Positions 17,989 through 28,047 of a stretch of DNA of 64,000 nt are shown here, piece after piece. Location of the stretch: positions 620,001 to 684,000 of the forward strand of contig JAEWCZ010000066.1 of the NCBI GenBank assembly GCA_023390335.1, in the 5' to 3' direction. The DNA is from Bacillota bacterium (GTDB taxonomy: Bacteria > Bacillota > Clostridia > Acetivibrionales > DSM-1351). The translations under genes were made by a program, and so were the position numbers. The notes under the pieces were generated by a model. The model was not told where the DNA came from and searched no databases. It saw only the letters and a list, made by a program, of their open reading frames with translations. Each line of letters begins with the position of its first letter. The stretch's first letter is position 1.

Positions 17989-19533
17989 ATGATTAAGCGT
18001 GCATTAATAAGTGTTTCAGACAAAACAGGTATTGTTGAGTTCGCATCTGCTTTGGCTTCAAAGGGTGTAGAAATAATTTCTACTGGAGGAACTGCAAATG
18101 CTCTTTCGGCGGCAGGCCTAAAGGTTATAAACATATCCGATATAACAGGTTTCCCTGAATGTCTTGACGGAAGGGTAAAAACTCTTCACCCAAAAGTACA
18201 TGCAGGACTTCTTGCAATAAGAAGCAACGAAGAACACATGAAACAGATAAAGGAACTTGGTGTTGATACAATTGACATGGTAATAATAAACCTTTATCCC
18301 TTCAAACAGACAATTTTAAAAGGTAATGTTGAGTTGGAAGAAGCAATTGAAAATATTGACATAGGCGGTCCTACAATGCTTAGAGCAGCTGCCAAGAACT
18401 ATCAGGATGTTGCAGTTATTGTTGATCCTGTTGATTATGAAAATGTGCTCAATGAAATGAACGAATCAGGGGATGTTAGTGTTAAGACCAAGTTCAGATT
18501 AGCTTACAAGGTTTTTGAACACACAAGTCATTATGATACATTAATTGCAAAATACCTGAGAGACACTCTTGGAGATATTGATTTCCCTGAAACACTTTCA
18601 CTTACATATGAAAAGGTTCAGGATATGCGTTACGGCGAAAACCCACATCAAAAAGCAGTATTCTACAAAGAAGTCGGAGCAAACACAGGACTTCTTCCAA
18701 GTGCAGTACAACTTCATGGTAAAGAACTTTCCTACAATAATATAAATGATACAAACGGAGCTATAGAACTCGTAAAGGAATTCGACGAGCCTACTGTAGT
18801 TGCTGTAAAGCATACCAATCCTTGCGGTGTTGGCAGTGCTGACAATATATATGATGCTTATATGAGAGCGTATGAATCCGACCCTGTTTCCATTTTCGGA
18901 GGAATTATTGCTGCAAACAGAGAAATTGACGTTAAAACGGCTGAAGAAATCAACAAGATATTTGTAGAAATAGTTGTTGCACCTTCATTTACAGAAGAAG
19001 CACTTGCTGTTCTGACTCAAAAGAAAAACATAAGAGTATTAAAACTTGATAATATCACTGACAAGATATCACCTGATTCATATGATATGAAAAAGGTTGC
19101 AGGAGGTTTACTGGTTCAAAAATATAACAGTCAACTGTTCAACCAGGAAGACCTGAAATGTGTAACTAATATACAGCCAACCAAAGAACAGATGGAAGAC
19201 TTGATTTTTGCAATGAAGGTTGTAAAACATACCAAGTCAAATGCAATAACTCTCGCAAAGGGCAAGATGACAATAGGTGTTGGCCCTGGACAGACAAACA
19301 GAATAGTACCTACAAGAGTGGCTATTGAATATGCAGGAACTAGATCACAGGGAGCTGTAATGGCGTCCGATGCATTCTTCCCGTTTTCAGATTGTGTTGA
19401 AGCAGCTGCAGCTGCCGGTATTAAAGCAATAATTCAACCCGGTGGTTCAATAAAAGACCAAGAATCCATTGATGCATGTAATAAATACGGAATCGCAATG
19501 GTATTTACAGGTATGAGACACTTTAAACACTAA
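17989..19533 (+). CDS. purH: Bifunctional AICAR transformylase/IMP cyclohydrolase PurH
   Basis: A 514-residue enzyme for the last two steps to IMP. The N-terminal IMP cyclohydrolase part has STGGTANAL (about 31-39) and [14 protein letters not shown] (about 60-73). The C-terminal AICAR transformylase part has [10 protein letters not shown] (about 266-275) with the catalytic Lys/His pair, and [11 protein letters not shown]. It follows purN by 32 bases with a GGAGG site and ends before an unusual hairpin that precedes purD. Confidence 0.96.
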   Translation: MIKRALISVSDKTGIVEFASALASKGVEIISTGGTANALSAAGLKVINISDITGFPECLDGRVKTLHPKVHAGLLAIRSNEEHMKQIKELGVDTIDMVIINLYPFKQTILKGNVELEEAIENIDIGGPTMLRAAAKNYQDVAVIVDPVDYENVLNEMNESGDVSVKTKFRLAYKVFEHTSHYDTLIAKYLRDTLGDIDFPETLSLTYEKVQDMRYGENPHQKAVFYKEVGANTGLLPSAVQLHGKELSYNNINDTNGAIELVKEFDEPTVVAVKHTNPCGVGSADNIYDAYMRAYESDPVSIFGGIIAANREIDVKTAEEINKIFVEIVVAPSFTEEALAVLTQKKNIRVLKLDNITDKISPDSYDMKKVAGGLLVQKYNSQLFNQEDLKCVTNIQPTKEQMEDLIFAMKVVKHTKSNAITLAKGKMTIGVGPGQTNRIVPTRVAIEYAGTRSQGAVMASDAFFPFSDCVEAAAAAGIKAIIQPGGSIKDQESIDACNKYGIAMVFTGMRHFKH

Positions 19534-19543
19534 AAAGCCTACC

Positions 19544-19572
19544 TCTGGTGCTGCAAAGGCTGCAGCACCAGA
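19544..19572 (+). other. Perfect 12-bp intercistronic hairpin between purH and purD
   Basis: TCTGGTGCTGCA (19544-19555) and TGCAGCACCAGA (19561-19572) pair exactly around a five-base loop. No T tract follows, and the purD ribosome binding site begins ten bases later, so this is unlikely to be a simple terminator. It may stabilise or process the mRNA, or tune purD translation. Confidence 0.6.
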
Positions 19573-19594
19573 TAAATGACATGTGGAGGTATAT

Positions 19595-20854
19595 ATGAAG
19601 GTTCTTGTAGTCGGAGGGGGAGGAAGAGAGCATACCATTGTGTGGAAGCTTTCACAAAGCCCTAAAATAAGTAAATTATATTGTGCACCGGGTAACGGCG
19701 GGATCTCAGGAATTGCAGAATGTGTTTCCATAAAAGCAATGGACTTGGATGGAATAGTAACGTTTTCTAAAGAAAATAAGATAGATATGGTTGTTGTTGC
19801 ACCGGATGACCCTCTTGCAGCCGGTTTGGTTGACAAGCTGATAGAAGAAGGTATAAGGGCATTCGGACCTGTAAAGGCAGCCGCAATAATCGAAGGAAGT
19901 AAGGCGTTTTCAAAAGATTTAATGAAGAAATACAACATACCTACAGCAGGGTATATGGTGTTTGATAACTGCACAGAGGCATTGCAATACCTGGATACCT
20001 GTACAGCTCCTATAGTTGTAAAGGCCGACGGTCTTGCTCTGGGTAAAGGCGTAATAATTGCTCAGACTATACAGGAAGCTAAAGAAGCCGTAAACGGTAT
20101 GATGAATGATAAGGTTTTCGGTGACGCCGGAAGCAGGGTTGTTATTGAAGAATTCATTCAGGGCCCCGAGGTTTCCATTCTGGCATTTACAGACGGAAAA
20201 ACAATTGTCCCTATGGTATCTTCACAGGATCACAAGCGTGCTTTTGACCATGACCAGGGACCAAATACAGGCGGTATGGGGACTTTTTCTCCAAGCCCCC
20301 TATATGATAAAACGCTGGCTGACTACTGCATGAAGGAAGTATTCCTACCTACAGTAGAAGCTATGAACAAAGAAGGACGTAAGTTTAAAGGCGTTCTCTA
20401 TTTTGGGTTAATGATAACAAAGGATGGCCCAAAAGTTCTTGAGTATAATGCCCGTTTTGGTGATCCTGAAACACAGGTTGTCCTTCCAAGATTAAAGACT
20501 GACCTTTTAGACATTTTTGAAGCAATTATTGACGAAAGACTTAGTGATGTAAATATTGAGTGGGATGAAAACGCGGCTGTCTGTGTAATAGCGGCTTCAG
20601 GCGGATATCCCGGGAAATATTCAACAGGACTAGAAATAAACGGTATTGACAAGGCTGAAGCAAACGGTGAGACTATAGTCTTCCATGCAGGTACATCCTG
20701 TAAAGACGGTAAGTATTACACTGCCGGAGGACGTGTACTGGGCGTTACGGCGGTAGAATCAACAATGGATAAGGCAATTGAAAAGGCATATTCCGGAATA
20801 GCCAAAATTCAATTTGAGGGTATGCACTATAGAAAAGACATCGGAAGAAAGTAA
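19595..20854 (+). CDS. purD: Phosphoribosylamine-glycine ligase PurD
   Basis: A 419-residue ATP-grasp ligase (phosphoribosylamine + glycine to GAR). It has the N-terminal GGGGREH (about 6-12), VVKADGLALGKGV (about 138-150), the glycine-rich DQGPNTGGMG segment and LEYNARFGDPE. The ATG at 19595 is used because GTGGAGG at 19583-19589 is its ribosome binding site; a GTG start at 19583 would lie inside that site. It is the last gene of the purine operon and is followed by a long terminator hairpin. Confidence 0.95.
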   Translation: MKVLVVGGGGREHTIVWKLSQSPKISKLYCAPGNGGISGIAECVSIKAMDLDGIVTFSKENKIDMVVVAPDDPLAAGLVDKLIEEGIRAFGPVKAAAIIEGSKAFSKDLMKKYNIPTAGYMVFDNCTEALQYLDTCTAPIVVKADGLALGKGVIIAQTIQEAKEAVNGMMNDKVFGDAGSRVVIEEFIQGPEVSILAFTDGKTIVPMVSSQDHKRAFDHDQGPNTGGMGTFSPSPLYDKTLADYCMKEVFLPTVEAMNKEGRKFKGVLYFGLMITKDGPKVLEYNARFGDPETQVVLPRLKTDLLDIFEAIIDERLSDVNIEWDENAAVCVIAASGGYPGKYSTGLEINGIDKAEANGETIVFHAGTSCKDGKYYTAGGRVLGVTAVESTMDKAIEKAYSGIAKIQFEGMHYRKDIGRK

Positions 20855-20884
20855 TTAGTAAATACAAAAAGCATTATTAAATAA

Positions 20885-20928
20885 AAAAAGGGAGATTAAA
20901 AAGCATCAGCTTTTTAATCTCCCTTTTT
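20885..20928. terminator. Bidirectional terminator between purD and the chemoreceptor gene
   Basis: A 20-bp perfect stem (20885-20904 with 20909-20928) around a four-base loop has an A run on its left arm and a T run on its right arm, so it can stop transcription from both convergent genes. Confidence 0.9.
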
Positions 20929-20943
20929 GAACTTCATTTAACA

Positions 20944-22194
20944 TTATCTCAATTTATATTTCTTGAGCTTGCTATCCAACTGCTTAACCAACTGATTCAA
21001 GCTTTCTGATGCAATCTTCATATCATCAATAATCTTAAGCTGATTTTCGGTAGTAGCAGCAACTTCTTCGCTTGATGCTGCTGTCTGTTGGGATACAGAT
21101 GATATGTTTTCTATTGCACTAATAACTTCACTCTTGTCTGTTTGCATTTTGATAACTGCTTCGTTAACATCATTGATTTTTGAAACTATAAAATCTATAG
21201 CGTTTGCAATATCACTGAAGGAACTGTTTGTCTTATCAACAGCAATATTTTGTTCCTGTGAAACCTTTTTCATTATTTCCATTGAGGATATAGCCAAGGC
21301 CGATTCTTCCTGAATACTTTCCATCATGTTGTTTATTTCTTCAGTAGACTTTCTGCTCTGATCAGCAAGTTTACGTACTTCATCGGCAACAACAGCAAAT
21401 CCTTTTCCTGCTTCACCGGCTCTTGCAGCTTCAATAGCAGCATTGAGAGCAAGGAGGTTGGTTTGCTCAGCTATGTTTTCGATTGACTCAACGAAGAGTC
21501 CAATATCTTTTGTTGTATTTGTGAGCTTTTCAACTACAGCAAATATTTTTTCAGAAGTCTCATATGTTTCTTTTGATTTGTCTCTTAGTGTAGTAACTGC
21601 TTTTAGACCTACAGTATTTAAGTCAATAATTTTGTTAGTTTCATTTGTGATTCCACTATAGCTTTCATAAACAAAATTAATCTGATCAGAAAGCTTATCA
21701 ACAACCTGAACACCCATTTGTGCTTCTGCAGCCTGTGAGGAAGCACCTTTTGCTATTTCATCAATAGTTTTTGATATTTCTTCAATAGCGTTTGATGCAT
21801 TTTCTGCTGTAGAAGTTACTTTTCTTGATGCTTGAGTTATAGATAAGGAGAGATTAAAGAAACTCTCTATCAGTGAACGTATATCACTGATTACTAGATT
21901 AACGACAGAAGCTACAAAGCCTAGAACACCGTACTGCTTAGGCTCGATCATACGGGAAAAGTCTCCAGACTTGAAACCATCAATATCCTTGGAAAATCTT
22001 TTTATAGTCTTTTTGTACTGTACCCCTGACAGAACAATAAAGGTAATAGAACTTATAAGACATGCAAAGAATGTATACACTGCGAATACAGCATTGCCGC
22101 TTATAATACCGCCCAAAATGCACAAAACAATACTAATTATAGCACCAATACCATATAAATTGGTGGAGCTACTTCTTTCCTCAGTTTTTTTCAT
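20944..22194 (-). CDS. Methyl-accepting chemotaxis protein without ectodomain
   Basis: A 416-residue receptor. Two hydrophobic segments (about 13-35 and 37-59) are separated by only a few residues, so there is no extracellular sensor domain. A short HAMP-like linker follows, then a long coiled-coil signalling domain whose tip reads [20 protein letters not shown], the CheA/CheW contact region, and continues [13 protein letters not shown]. The input must be cytoplasmic, through the membrane, or via another protein. GGGGGGA lies eight bases before the ATG. It is a single gene convergent with purD. Confidence 0.9.
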   Translation of the reverse strand: MKKTEERSSSTNLYGIGAIISIVLCILGGIISGNAVFAVYTFFACLISSITFIVLSGVQYKKTIKRFSKDIDGFKSGDFSRMIEPKQYGVLGFVASVVNLVISDIRSLIESFFNLSLSITQASRKVTSTAENASNAIEEISKTIDEIAKGASSQAAEAQMGVQVVDKLSDQINFVYESYSGITNETNKIIDLNTVGLKAVTTLRDKSKETYETSEKIFAVVEKLTNTTKDIGLFVESIENIAEQTNLLALNAAIEAARAGEAGKGFAVVADEVRKLADQSRKSTEEINNMMESIQEESALAISSMEIMKKVSQEQNIAVDKTNSSFSDIANAIDFIVSKINDVNEAVIKMQTDKSEVISAIENISSVSQQTAASSEEVAATTENQLKIIDDMKIASESLNQLVKQLDSKLKKYKLR

Positions 22195-22334
22195 AACATG
22201 AATCCCCCCGATTTAGGTAAATAATGTATTAAATTATATATGTATATACCTTATTATACAACAATAATTCTGAATTGAAAATTAAATTCCTTTTTAATTA
22301 CAAAATACTATACAAATAAACAAGATTAACCAGC

Positions 22335-22363
22335 TTGACAGCTAGTGTATAATTGTATACAAT
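22335..22363 (+). promoter_or_regulatory. Promoter of the Re-citrate synthase operon
   Basis: TTGACA at 22335-22340 and TACAAT at 22358-22363 have 17-base spacing. The -10 and spacer lie inside the 26-bp palindrome at 22345-22370, so a repressor bound there would exclude RNA polymerase. Confidence 0.6.
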
Positions 22364-22370
22364 TATACAC
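22345..22370. promoter_or_regulatory. 26-bp perfect palindrome, likely operator for the operon's GntR regulator
   Basis: The 26 bases are exactly equal to their reverse complement, with core ATTGTATACAAT and outer arms GTGTATA/TATACAC. The site lies over the promoter of an operon whose third gene encodes a GntR/FCD repressor, which suggests autoregulation. The link to that protein is inferred from position; no second copy was seen before the aconitase or regulator genes. Confidence 0.65.
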
Positions 22371-22444
22371 ACATACAAATATTCATTAATACATAAAAGC
22401 AATATCGGTATGATATTTATTATATTTTGCAGGAGGTTTTATAA

Positions 22445-23818
22445 ATGATAGAGTTCAACAAAAAATCCAATACATTGGAACAAACTCAGTACAAATACTC
22501 ACTTCAGGACATTGCAGAACCCAATTTATATAGAGAGATATATAATTATGATGAGGTTCCTAAGTGTGCATTCAATCACCGAAGGGTACCTATGAACCCT
22601 GCTGATGAGATCTGGATAACAGATACCACTTTCAGAGACGGACAGCAGTCACGTGCACCTTATACCGTAGAACAGATTGTTAAGCTTTACGAATATCTTC
22701 ATCAATTAGGCGGGCCTAATGGGTTAATCCGTCAGACTGAATTTTTCCTCTACAGCGACAAGGATAAGGAAGCTGTATATAAATGTATGGAATTAGGATA
22801 TGATTTCCCGGAAATAACCAGTTGGATAAGAGCTTCGAAAAGCGATTTCAAACTCGCTAAAGAAATGGGAATGAAAGAAACAGGCTTTTTGGTAAGCTGT
22901 TCCGATTATCATATTTTCAGAAAACTTAAAATGACCAGAAAACAGGCTATGGACAGTTATTTGAGCGTTATTAAAGAAGCTTTAAGCGTTGGCATTAGGC
23001 CAAGATGCCACTTGGAAGATATAACAAGGGCTGATTTCTATGGATTTGTTATTCCATTTGCTCTGGAACTTAGAAAATTGATGGATGAAAGCGGAGTACC
23101 TATAAAAATCAGGGCTTGCGATACAATGGGATATGGTGTTGCTTATCCTGGGGCTGCACTGCCAAGGAGTGTTCCCGGAATAATTTATGGTCTTAGACAT
23201 CACGCTGGTTTCCCAAGTGAATTATTGGAATGGCACGGTCATAACGATTTTTACAAGGCAGTAAGCAACTCATCTACAGCGTGGTTATATGGATGTTCAT
23301 CAGTTAACTGTTCACTTCTTGGTATAGGAGAGAGGACAGGTAATACTCCTCTTGAAGCGATGGTTTTCGAGTATGCATCTCTGAGGGGAACAACTGATGG
23401 AATGGATACCAGAATTATTACTGAGATTGCGGAATACTATGAAAAAGAGCTTGATTATGAAATTCCACCGAGAACACCTTTCATAGGAAAGCACTTCAAC
23501 GTTACACAGGCAGGTATTCATGCAGACGGACTTTTGAAGGATGAAGAGATATATAATATTTTTAATACCGACAAGCTGCTTAATAGGCCTATAGGGGTGG
23601 CAATAACTCAAACTTCTGGTCTTGCGGGTATTGCACTATGGATTAACAATAATTTCAGATTCAGAGGAAACGATTTAATTGACAAAAAAGATGAAAGAGT
23701 TGGAAAAATAAAAGAATGGGTAGATGCCCAATACCAAGCAGGTAGAATTACCTCTATAAGTGATAAGGAAATGCTTAAGGGTATTAGGGAAATTGCACCT
23801 GATATTATTCCTTCTTGA
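22445..23818 (+). CDS. Re-citrate synthase (isopropylmalate/homocitrate synthase-like)
   Basis: A 457-residue DRE-TIM metallolyase. DTTFRDGQQS (about 59-68) holds the metal and catalytic site, CHLEDITRADF lies mid-barrel, and EWHGHNDFYKA (about 262-272) supplies the two metal histidines. The sequence type and the immediate neighbours aconitase and regulator match the Re-face citrate synthase described in C. kluyveri (oxaloacetate + acetyl-CoA to citrate) and the C. acetobutylicum CAC0970-0972 region. Annotation as a plain 2-isopropylmalate or homocitrate synthase is the obvious alternative, but no leucine or lysine gene is nearby, and the C-terminal leucine-binding domain of LeuA is missing. 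AGGAGG precedes the ATG. Confidence 0.82.
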   Translation: MIEFNKKSNTLEQTQYKYSLQDIAEPNLYREIYNYDEVPKCAFNHRRVPMNPADEIWITDTTFRDGQQSRAPYTVEQIVKLYEYLHQLGGPNGLIRQTEFFLYSDKDKEAVYKCMELGYDFPEITSWIRASKSDFKLAKEMGMKETGFLVSCSDYHIFRKLKMTRKQAMDSYLSVIKEALSVGIRPRCHLEDITRADFYGFVIPFALELRKLMDESGVPIKIRACDTMGYGVAYPGAALPRSVPGIIYGLRHHAGFPSELLEWHGHNDFYKAVSNSSTAWLYGCSSVNCSLLGIGERTGNTPLEAMVFEYASLRGTTDGMDTRIITEIAEYYEKELDYEIPPRTPFIGKHFNVTQAGIHADGLLKDEEIYNIFNTDKLLNRPIGVAITQTSGLAGIALWINNNFRFRGNDLIDKKDERVGKIKEWVDAQYQAGRITSISDKEMLKGIREIAPDIIPS

Positions 23819-23934
23819 AAATATGGTATTTAACGTATGGCTTTTTTACGTAAAAATGTTATTATATTAAGCGGATACAAAAATAATTGTAAATCGTATT
23901 GATTAATATAATGAATTAGGGGGTAATTTTCATA

Positions 23935-25863
23935 ATGGGTTTGAACTTGGCACAAAAAATTATCAAGAACCATCTGGTTAGCGGAGATATGGTTGCAGGA
24001 AGTGAAATTTCTATTAAAATTGACCAGACGCTGACACAGGATTCTACCGGAACAATGGCTTATTTGCAGTTTGAAGCTATTGGAATTCCAAGAGTTAAAA
24101 CTAAAAAATCAGTAGCATATATTGATCACAACACTCTACAGGCAGGTTTTGAAAACGCTGATGATCACAAGTATATACAGACAGTTACTTCAAAACACGG
24201 TATATATTTTTCAAAGCCCGGAAACGGCATATGCCATCAGGTACAGCTTGAACGTTTCGGAGTACCCGGAATGACATTGCTAGGATCTGACAGCCATACG
24301 CCAACAGGCGGTGGAATAGGAATGCTTGCAATCGGTGCAGGCGGTCTTGATGTTGCTGTTGCAATGGGCGGCGGTCCATACTATCTCACAATGCCTAAGG
24401 TTTGTAAGGTTGAGCTTAAAGGAAAATTGAATCCATGGTCCACTGCAAAAGATATTATATTGGAAGTTTTAAGGGTAATGTCTGTTAAGGGTGGAGTAGG
24501 AAAGGTTGTTGAATATGCAGGAGAGGGTATAAAGACTCTTACTGTACCTGAGAGAGCAACTATTACTAATATGGGTGCTGAGCTTGGCGCAACAACTTCA
24601 ATTTTCCCAAGTGACGACGTAACACTTGAATTCCTTAAGGCTCAGGGAAGAGAGCAGGATTGGGTTGAACTTCTACCGGATACTGATGCGGTTTATGAAG
24701 AACATATCATTATCGATTTATCAACTGTTGAGCCAATGGCAGCTAAACCACACAGCCCTGACAATGTAGAAAAGATATCAACTATCGGAAAAATAAAAGT
24801 TGATCAGGTAGCAATAGGAAGCTGTACAAACTCTTCATACATGGATATGATGAAGGTTGCTGCAATATTAAAGGGTAAAACTATAAATCCTAATGTAAGC
24901 TTGGTAATTGCACCAGGTTCAAAACAGGTTTTGACTATGCTTGCTCAAAACGGTGCTTTAGCTGATATGGTTGCAGCAGGAGCAAGAATTCTTGAGTCAG
25001 CATGCGGTCCATGTATCGGTATGGGACAGGCACCTTGCTCTGATGCAGTTTCACTGAGAACATTTAACAGAAACTTTGAAGGAAGAAGTGGAACTACTTC
25101 TGCAAAGGTTTATCTGGTAAGTCCTGAAGTTGCTGCTGCAAGCGCACTTACGGGCGTGTTAACTGACCCTAGAGAACTTGGAGAGGCTCCAAAGATAGAA
25201 ATGCCTAAAGAGTTTGTTATAAATGATAATCTGGTTGTAGAACCAGCTCCTGAAGGAAGCGATGTTGACGTTGTCAGAGGCCCGAATATCAAGCCTTTCC
25301 CAATTAACAAAGCACTCACTGATAAAGTTGAGGGTAAAGCCCTCATAAAGGTTGGAGACAATATAACTACTGACCATATAATGCCTTCAAACGCAAAACT
25401 GTTGCCTTTCAGGTCAAATGTTCCTTACCTTGCTGAATTCTGTCTGACTCCTTGTGATGCTGAATTCCCTGCAAGAGCAAAGGAAAATGGCGGCGGATTT
25501 ATAATCGGAGGCTCAAACTACGGACAGGGTTCAAGTAGAGAACATGCTGCTCTTGCACCATTACAGCTTGGAATAAAGGGCGTTATTGCGAAATCCTTTG
25601 CTAGAATTCATATGGCTAACCTTATAAACTCTGGAATCATTCCAATGACTTTTGAAAATGAAGCTGATTACGATATAATAGATATGAATGATGAACTTGC
25701 AATAGATAATGCTATAGAACAGGTTAAAAATGCCGATACTATAGTAGTTAAGAATCTTACAAAGAATACACAGTTTAATGTAAAGGTTAGCTTGTCAGAC
25801 AGACAGGTTCAGATGGTTCTTGCAGGAGGATTGCTTAACTATACCAAATTAAACAATGGTTAA
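23935..25863 (+). CDS. Aconitate hydratase
   Basis: A 642-residue monomeric aconitase of the short clostridial type (about 640 residues rather than about 890). It shows SDSHTPTGGGIGMLAIGAGG (about 121-140), GSCTNSSY with the first cluster cysteine, CGPCIGMGQ with the second and third cysteines (about 361-369), and GGSNYGQGSSREHAAL in the swivel domain. It converts citrate to isocitrate, the step after the preceding enzyme. The cluster loses iron in air, which fits an anaerobe. GGGGG lies before the ATG. Confidence 0.93.
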   Translation: MGLNLAQKIIKNHLVSGDMVAGSEISIKIDQTLTQDSTGTMAYLQFEAIGIPRVKTKKSVAYIDHNTLQAGFENADDHKYIQTVTSKHGIYFSKPGNGICHQVQLERFGVPGMTLLGSDSHTPTGGGIGMLAIGAGGLDVAVAMGGGPYYLTMPKVCKVELKGKLNPWSTAKDIILEVLRVMSVKGGVGKVVEYAGEGIKTLTVPERATITNMGAELGATTSIFPSDDVTLEFLKAQGREQDWVELLPDTDAVYEEHIIIDLSTVEPMAAKPHSPDNVEKISTIGKIKVDQVAIGSCTNSSYMDMMKVAAILKGKTINPNVSLVIAPGSKQVLTMLAQNGALADMVAAGARILESACGPCIGMGQAPCSDAVSLRTFNRNFEGRSGTTSAKVYLVSPEVAAASALTGVLTDPRELGEAPKIEMPKEFVINDNLVVEPAPEGSDVDVVRGPNIKPFPINKALTDKVEGKALIKVGDNITTDHIMPSNAKLLPFRSNVPYLAEFCLTPCDAEFPARAKENGGGFIIGGSNYGQGSSREHAALAPLQLGIKGVIAKSFARIHMANLINSGIIPMTFENEADYDIIDMNDELAIDNAIEQVKNADTIVVKNLTKNTQFNVKVSLSDRQVQMVLAGGLLNYTKLNNG

Positions 25864-25892
25864 AAAAATATGCCCTAAGGGGAGTAAATAAA

Positions 25893-26564
25893 ATGGCTAA
25901 GCTGGACTACGATGAAAGTGATAACTTAGTAAATTCATTAAGGGGTAGGGTTTTCAATCAGCTTCGCAAGCAGATTCTGACAGGAGCGTACAAACCCGGA
26001 GACAGTCTCATAGAATTACGTCTCTCAGAGGAGCTTGGAGTTAGCAGGACACCTATACGCGAAGCTATCAGGCAACTTGAACTTGAAGGCCTTGTAGTTT
26101 CGATACCAAACAAAGGTGCAGTAGTAAAGGGAGTTACCGATCAGGATGTAGAGGACATTTTTACTATTAGGACGATGATTGAAGGTCTTGCTGCCAGGTG
26201 GGCGGCTGAAAAGATTACTGAGGAAGAGATTGCTGAACTGAAGGAAGCCCTTGAATTTGAGGAGTTCTATACAATCAAAAACGATGCGGAGCATCTGATG
26301 AAATACGACTCCAGGTTTCACGATATTATTTTCAGAGCATGCAAGAGCAGACCACTGATGCATATGCTGAGCACTTTTCATCACTATATACAAAATGCCA
26401 GAAACAATTCTTTTGAAACGCCAGGTAGACCGGCGAAAGCACTTGATGAACACCGTGCAATATTTGAGGCAATAATAAAAAAAGACGGTGAAACTGCTGA
26501 GAAATTGACAATTGAGCATATCAGAAATGCCAGCAGGATTTTCAACGAAAAGCATCCAAAATGA
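25893..26564 (+). CDS. GntR-family regulator with FCD domain
   Basis: A 223-residue regulator. The N-terminal winged helix (about 10-75) contains IELRLSEELGVSRTPIREA and RQLELEGLV. The C-terminal all-helical FCD domain (about 85-215) has the acidic and histidine residues that hold a metal or carboxylate ligand (YDSRFHDIIF, DEHRAIFEAI, EHIRNA). FCD regulators usually sense organic acids, so citrate or a related acid is the natural guess for the effector. It ends the citrate operon and is followed by a terminator. Its probable site is the palindrome at 22345-22370. Confidence 0.88.
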   Translation: MAKLDYDESDNLVNSLRGRVFNQLRKQILTGAYKPGDSLIELRLSEELGVSRTPIREAIRQLELEGLVVSIPNKGAVVKGVTDQDVEDIFTIRTMIEGLAARWAAEKITEEEIAELKEALEFEEFYTIKNDAEHLMKYDSRFHDIIFRACKSRPLMHMLSTFHHYIQNARNNSFETPGRPAKALDEHRAIFEAIIKKDGETAEKLTIEHIRNASRIFNEKHPK

Positions 26565-26566
26565 AA

Positions 26567-26602
26567 AAAACCCTTGGAAGATAACTCTTCCAAGGGTTTT
26601 AA
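26567..26602 (+). terminator. Rho-independent terminator after the GntR gene
   Basis: A 15-bp perfect stem (26567-26581 with 26586-26600) around TAAC ends in TTTT; the left arm begins with A residues. Confidence 0.85.
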
Positions 26603-26694
26603 TTTATGGGTTTTAACCAGTTAAGTTGCTTAAGCTATTACTCATATTGACTTTGAATCAATATGTATATAAAATATAGTAAATAAATATGTAA

Positions 26695-26933
26695 AAACTG
26701 TAGAGTAAGAAGAGTAAGTATATGGTTTAAAATTACAGAGAACTGCTGTTGGTGAGAATGCAGTATCTTAATTATACTGAATGGGCTTATGAGGGCAACC
26801 CGAAATAATATTAAGTAGGCGTTGACGGAAATCCTAACCGTTATAATGGAAGCATATGTTTGTATGTTCATTTTTCATTGGTGGCAAAATATTGAATTCT
26901 TATCCTTTGTTGGATAAGAATTTTTTTATTATA
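26695..26933 (+). ncRNA. T-box leader (tRNA-Trp sensing) of trpS
   Basis: The leader has the T-box signature. Stem I contains AGAGAACTGC...GCAGT (from 26737), and the specifier loop reads GAATGGGC, with TGG, the tryptophan codon, at 26782-26784 after the usual GAA. The antiterminator bulge region is TTGGTGGCA (26878-26886), whose TGGC can pair with the 3' GCCA of tRNA-Trp. It ends in a terminator hairpin: 26895-26905 pairs with 26912-26922, then seven T. Uncharged tRNA-Trp is expected to prevent termination and allow trpS expression. The 5' end is approximate. It fills most of the 360-base gap before trpS. Confidence 0.85.
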
Positions 26934-26961
26934 TTAGCATTAAAATATTTGGAGGTATAAA

Positions 26962-28047
26962 ATGGATAAAGTTATATTAACAGGTGATCGGCCCACGGGT
27001 AGACTTCATGTTGGGCATTATGTAGGTTCTCTTAGAAAAAGGGTTGAATTACAAAATTCAGGATCATATGATAAGATATTTATCATGATAGCTGACGCTC
27101 AAGCCCTCACTGATAATGCAGATAATCCAGAAAGAATACGTCAGAATATTATTGAAGTGGCATTAGACTACCTAGCATGTGGACTTGATCCTATTAAATC
27201 AACACTTTTTGTTCAATCTCAGATTTCAGAACTTTGTGAATTATCCTTCTACTACATGAATTTAGTGACTGTATCGCGATTACAAAGGAATCCTACTGTA
27301 AAAACGGAAATACAAATGAGAAATTTTGAAGAGAGCATTCCAGTAGGGTTTTTTACCTACCCTATAAGTCAAGCCGCGGACATAACTGCATTTAAAGCAA
27401 CAACTGTTCCTGTCGGTGCAGACCAACTTCCAATGATTGAACAAACAAAGGAGATCGTTAGAAAATTTAATTCGGTATATAGCGGAGTTCTTGTAGAACC
27501 TGAAGCATTGCTGCCCGATAATAAAGTTTGCCTAAGACTACCTGGAATTGATGGAAAAGCAAAAATGAGTAAATCTCTAAATAATTGTATCTATCTGTCA
27601 GACACAGCAGATGAAATAAAGAAAAAAGTTATGAACATGTACACAGACCCAAAACATTTACGGGTTGAAGACCCCGGAAATGTAGAAGGGAATCCAGTCT
27701 TTACTTACTTAGATGCTTTTTGTCGGGATGAGCATTTGTTACGCTATCTTTCTGAATACAATAATTTGGATGAATTAAAAGAGCATTATTCTAGAGGTGG
27801 GTTAGGTGATGTAGCAATAAAGAAATTTTTAAATGCAATTTTACAGGAAGAGCTTGAACCAATCCGCAAAAACAGAAGTGAATATGCGAAAGATATTCCT
27901 GAGATTTACAATATTCTGCAAAAGGGAAGCTTCCAGGCAAGAGAAGTTGCAGGAAGAACCTTATCAGAAGTAAAAAATGCAATGAAAATAAATTACTTCG
28001 AAGATAAGAAGTTAATTGATTCGCAGATAAAAAGACTTAGTTTATAA
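26962..28047 (+). CDS. trpS: Tryptophanyl-tRNA synthetase TrpS
   Basis: A 361-residue class I aminoacyl-tRNA synthetase. [16 protein letters not shown] gives the HIGH motif as HVGH (about 17-20), and KMSKS is exact at 201-205. Length and motifs fit the TrpRS type common in Firmicutes. Expression is controlled by the tryptophan T-box upstream. The last about 75 bases of the gene and 34 bases beyond are repeated at 31645-31754. Confidence 0.95.
   Translation: MDKVILTGDRPTGRLHVGHYVGSLRKRVELQNSGSYDKIFIMIADAQALTDNADNPERIRQNIIEVALDYLACGLDPIKSTLFVQSQISELCELSFYYMNLVTVSRLQRNPTVKTEIQMRNFEESIPVGFFTYPISQAADITAFKATTVPVGADQLPMIEQTKEIVRKFNSVYSGVLVEPEALLPDNKVCLRLPGIDGKAKMSKSLNNCIYLSDTADEIKKKVMNMYTDPKHLRVEDPGNVEGNPVFTYLDAFCRDEHLLRYLSEYNNLDELKEHYSRGGLGDVAIKKFLNAILQEELEPIRKNRSEYAKDIPEIYNILQKGSFQAREVAGRTLSEVKNAMKINYFEDKKLIDSQIKRLSL

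Noticed and set aside
22445..23818. 2-isopropylmalate synthase (leuA) label for the citrate operon gene
   Set aside because: It lacks the C-terminal leucine-regulatory domain, no leu genes are nearby, and aconitase follows directly, so Re-citrate synthase fits better.
26025..26555. 176-codon minus-strand open frame opposite the GntR gene
   Set aside because: The plus strand encodes a complete GntR/FCD protein with clear motifs; the antisense frame has none.
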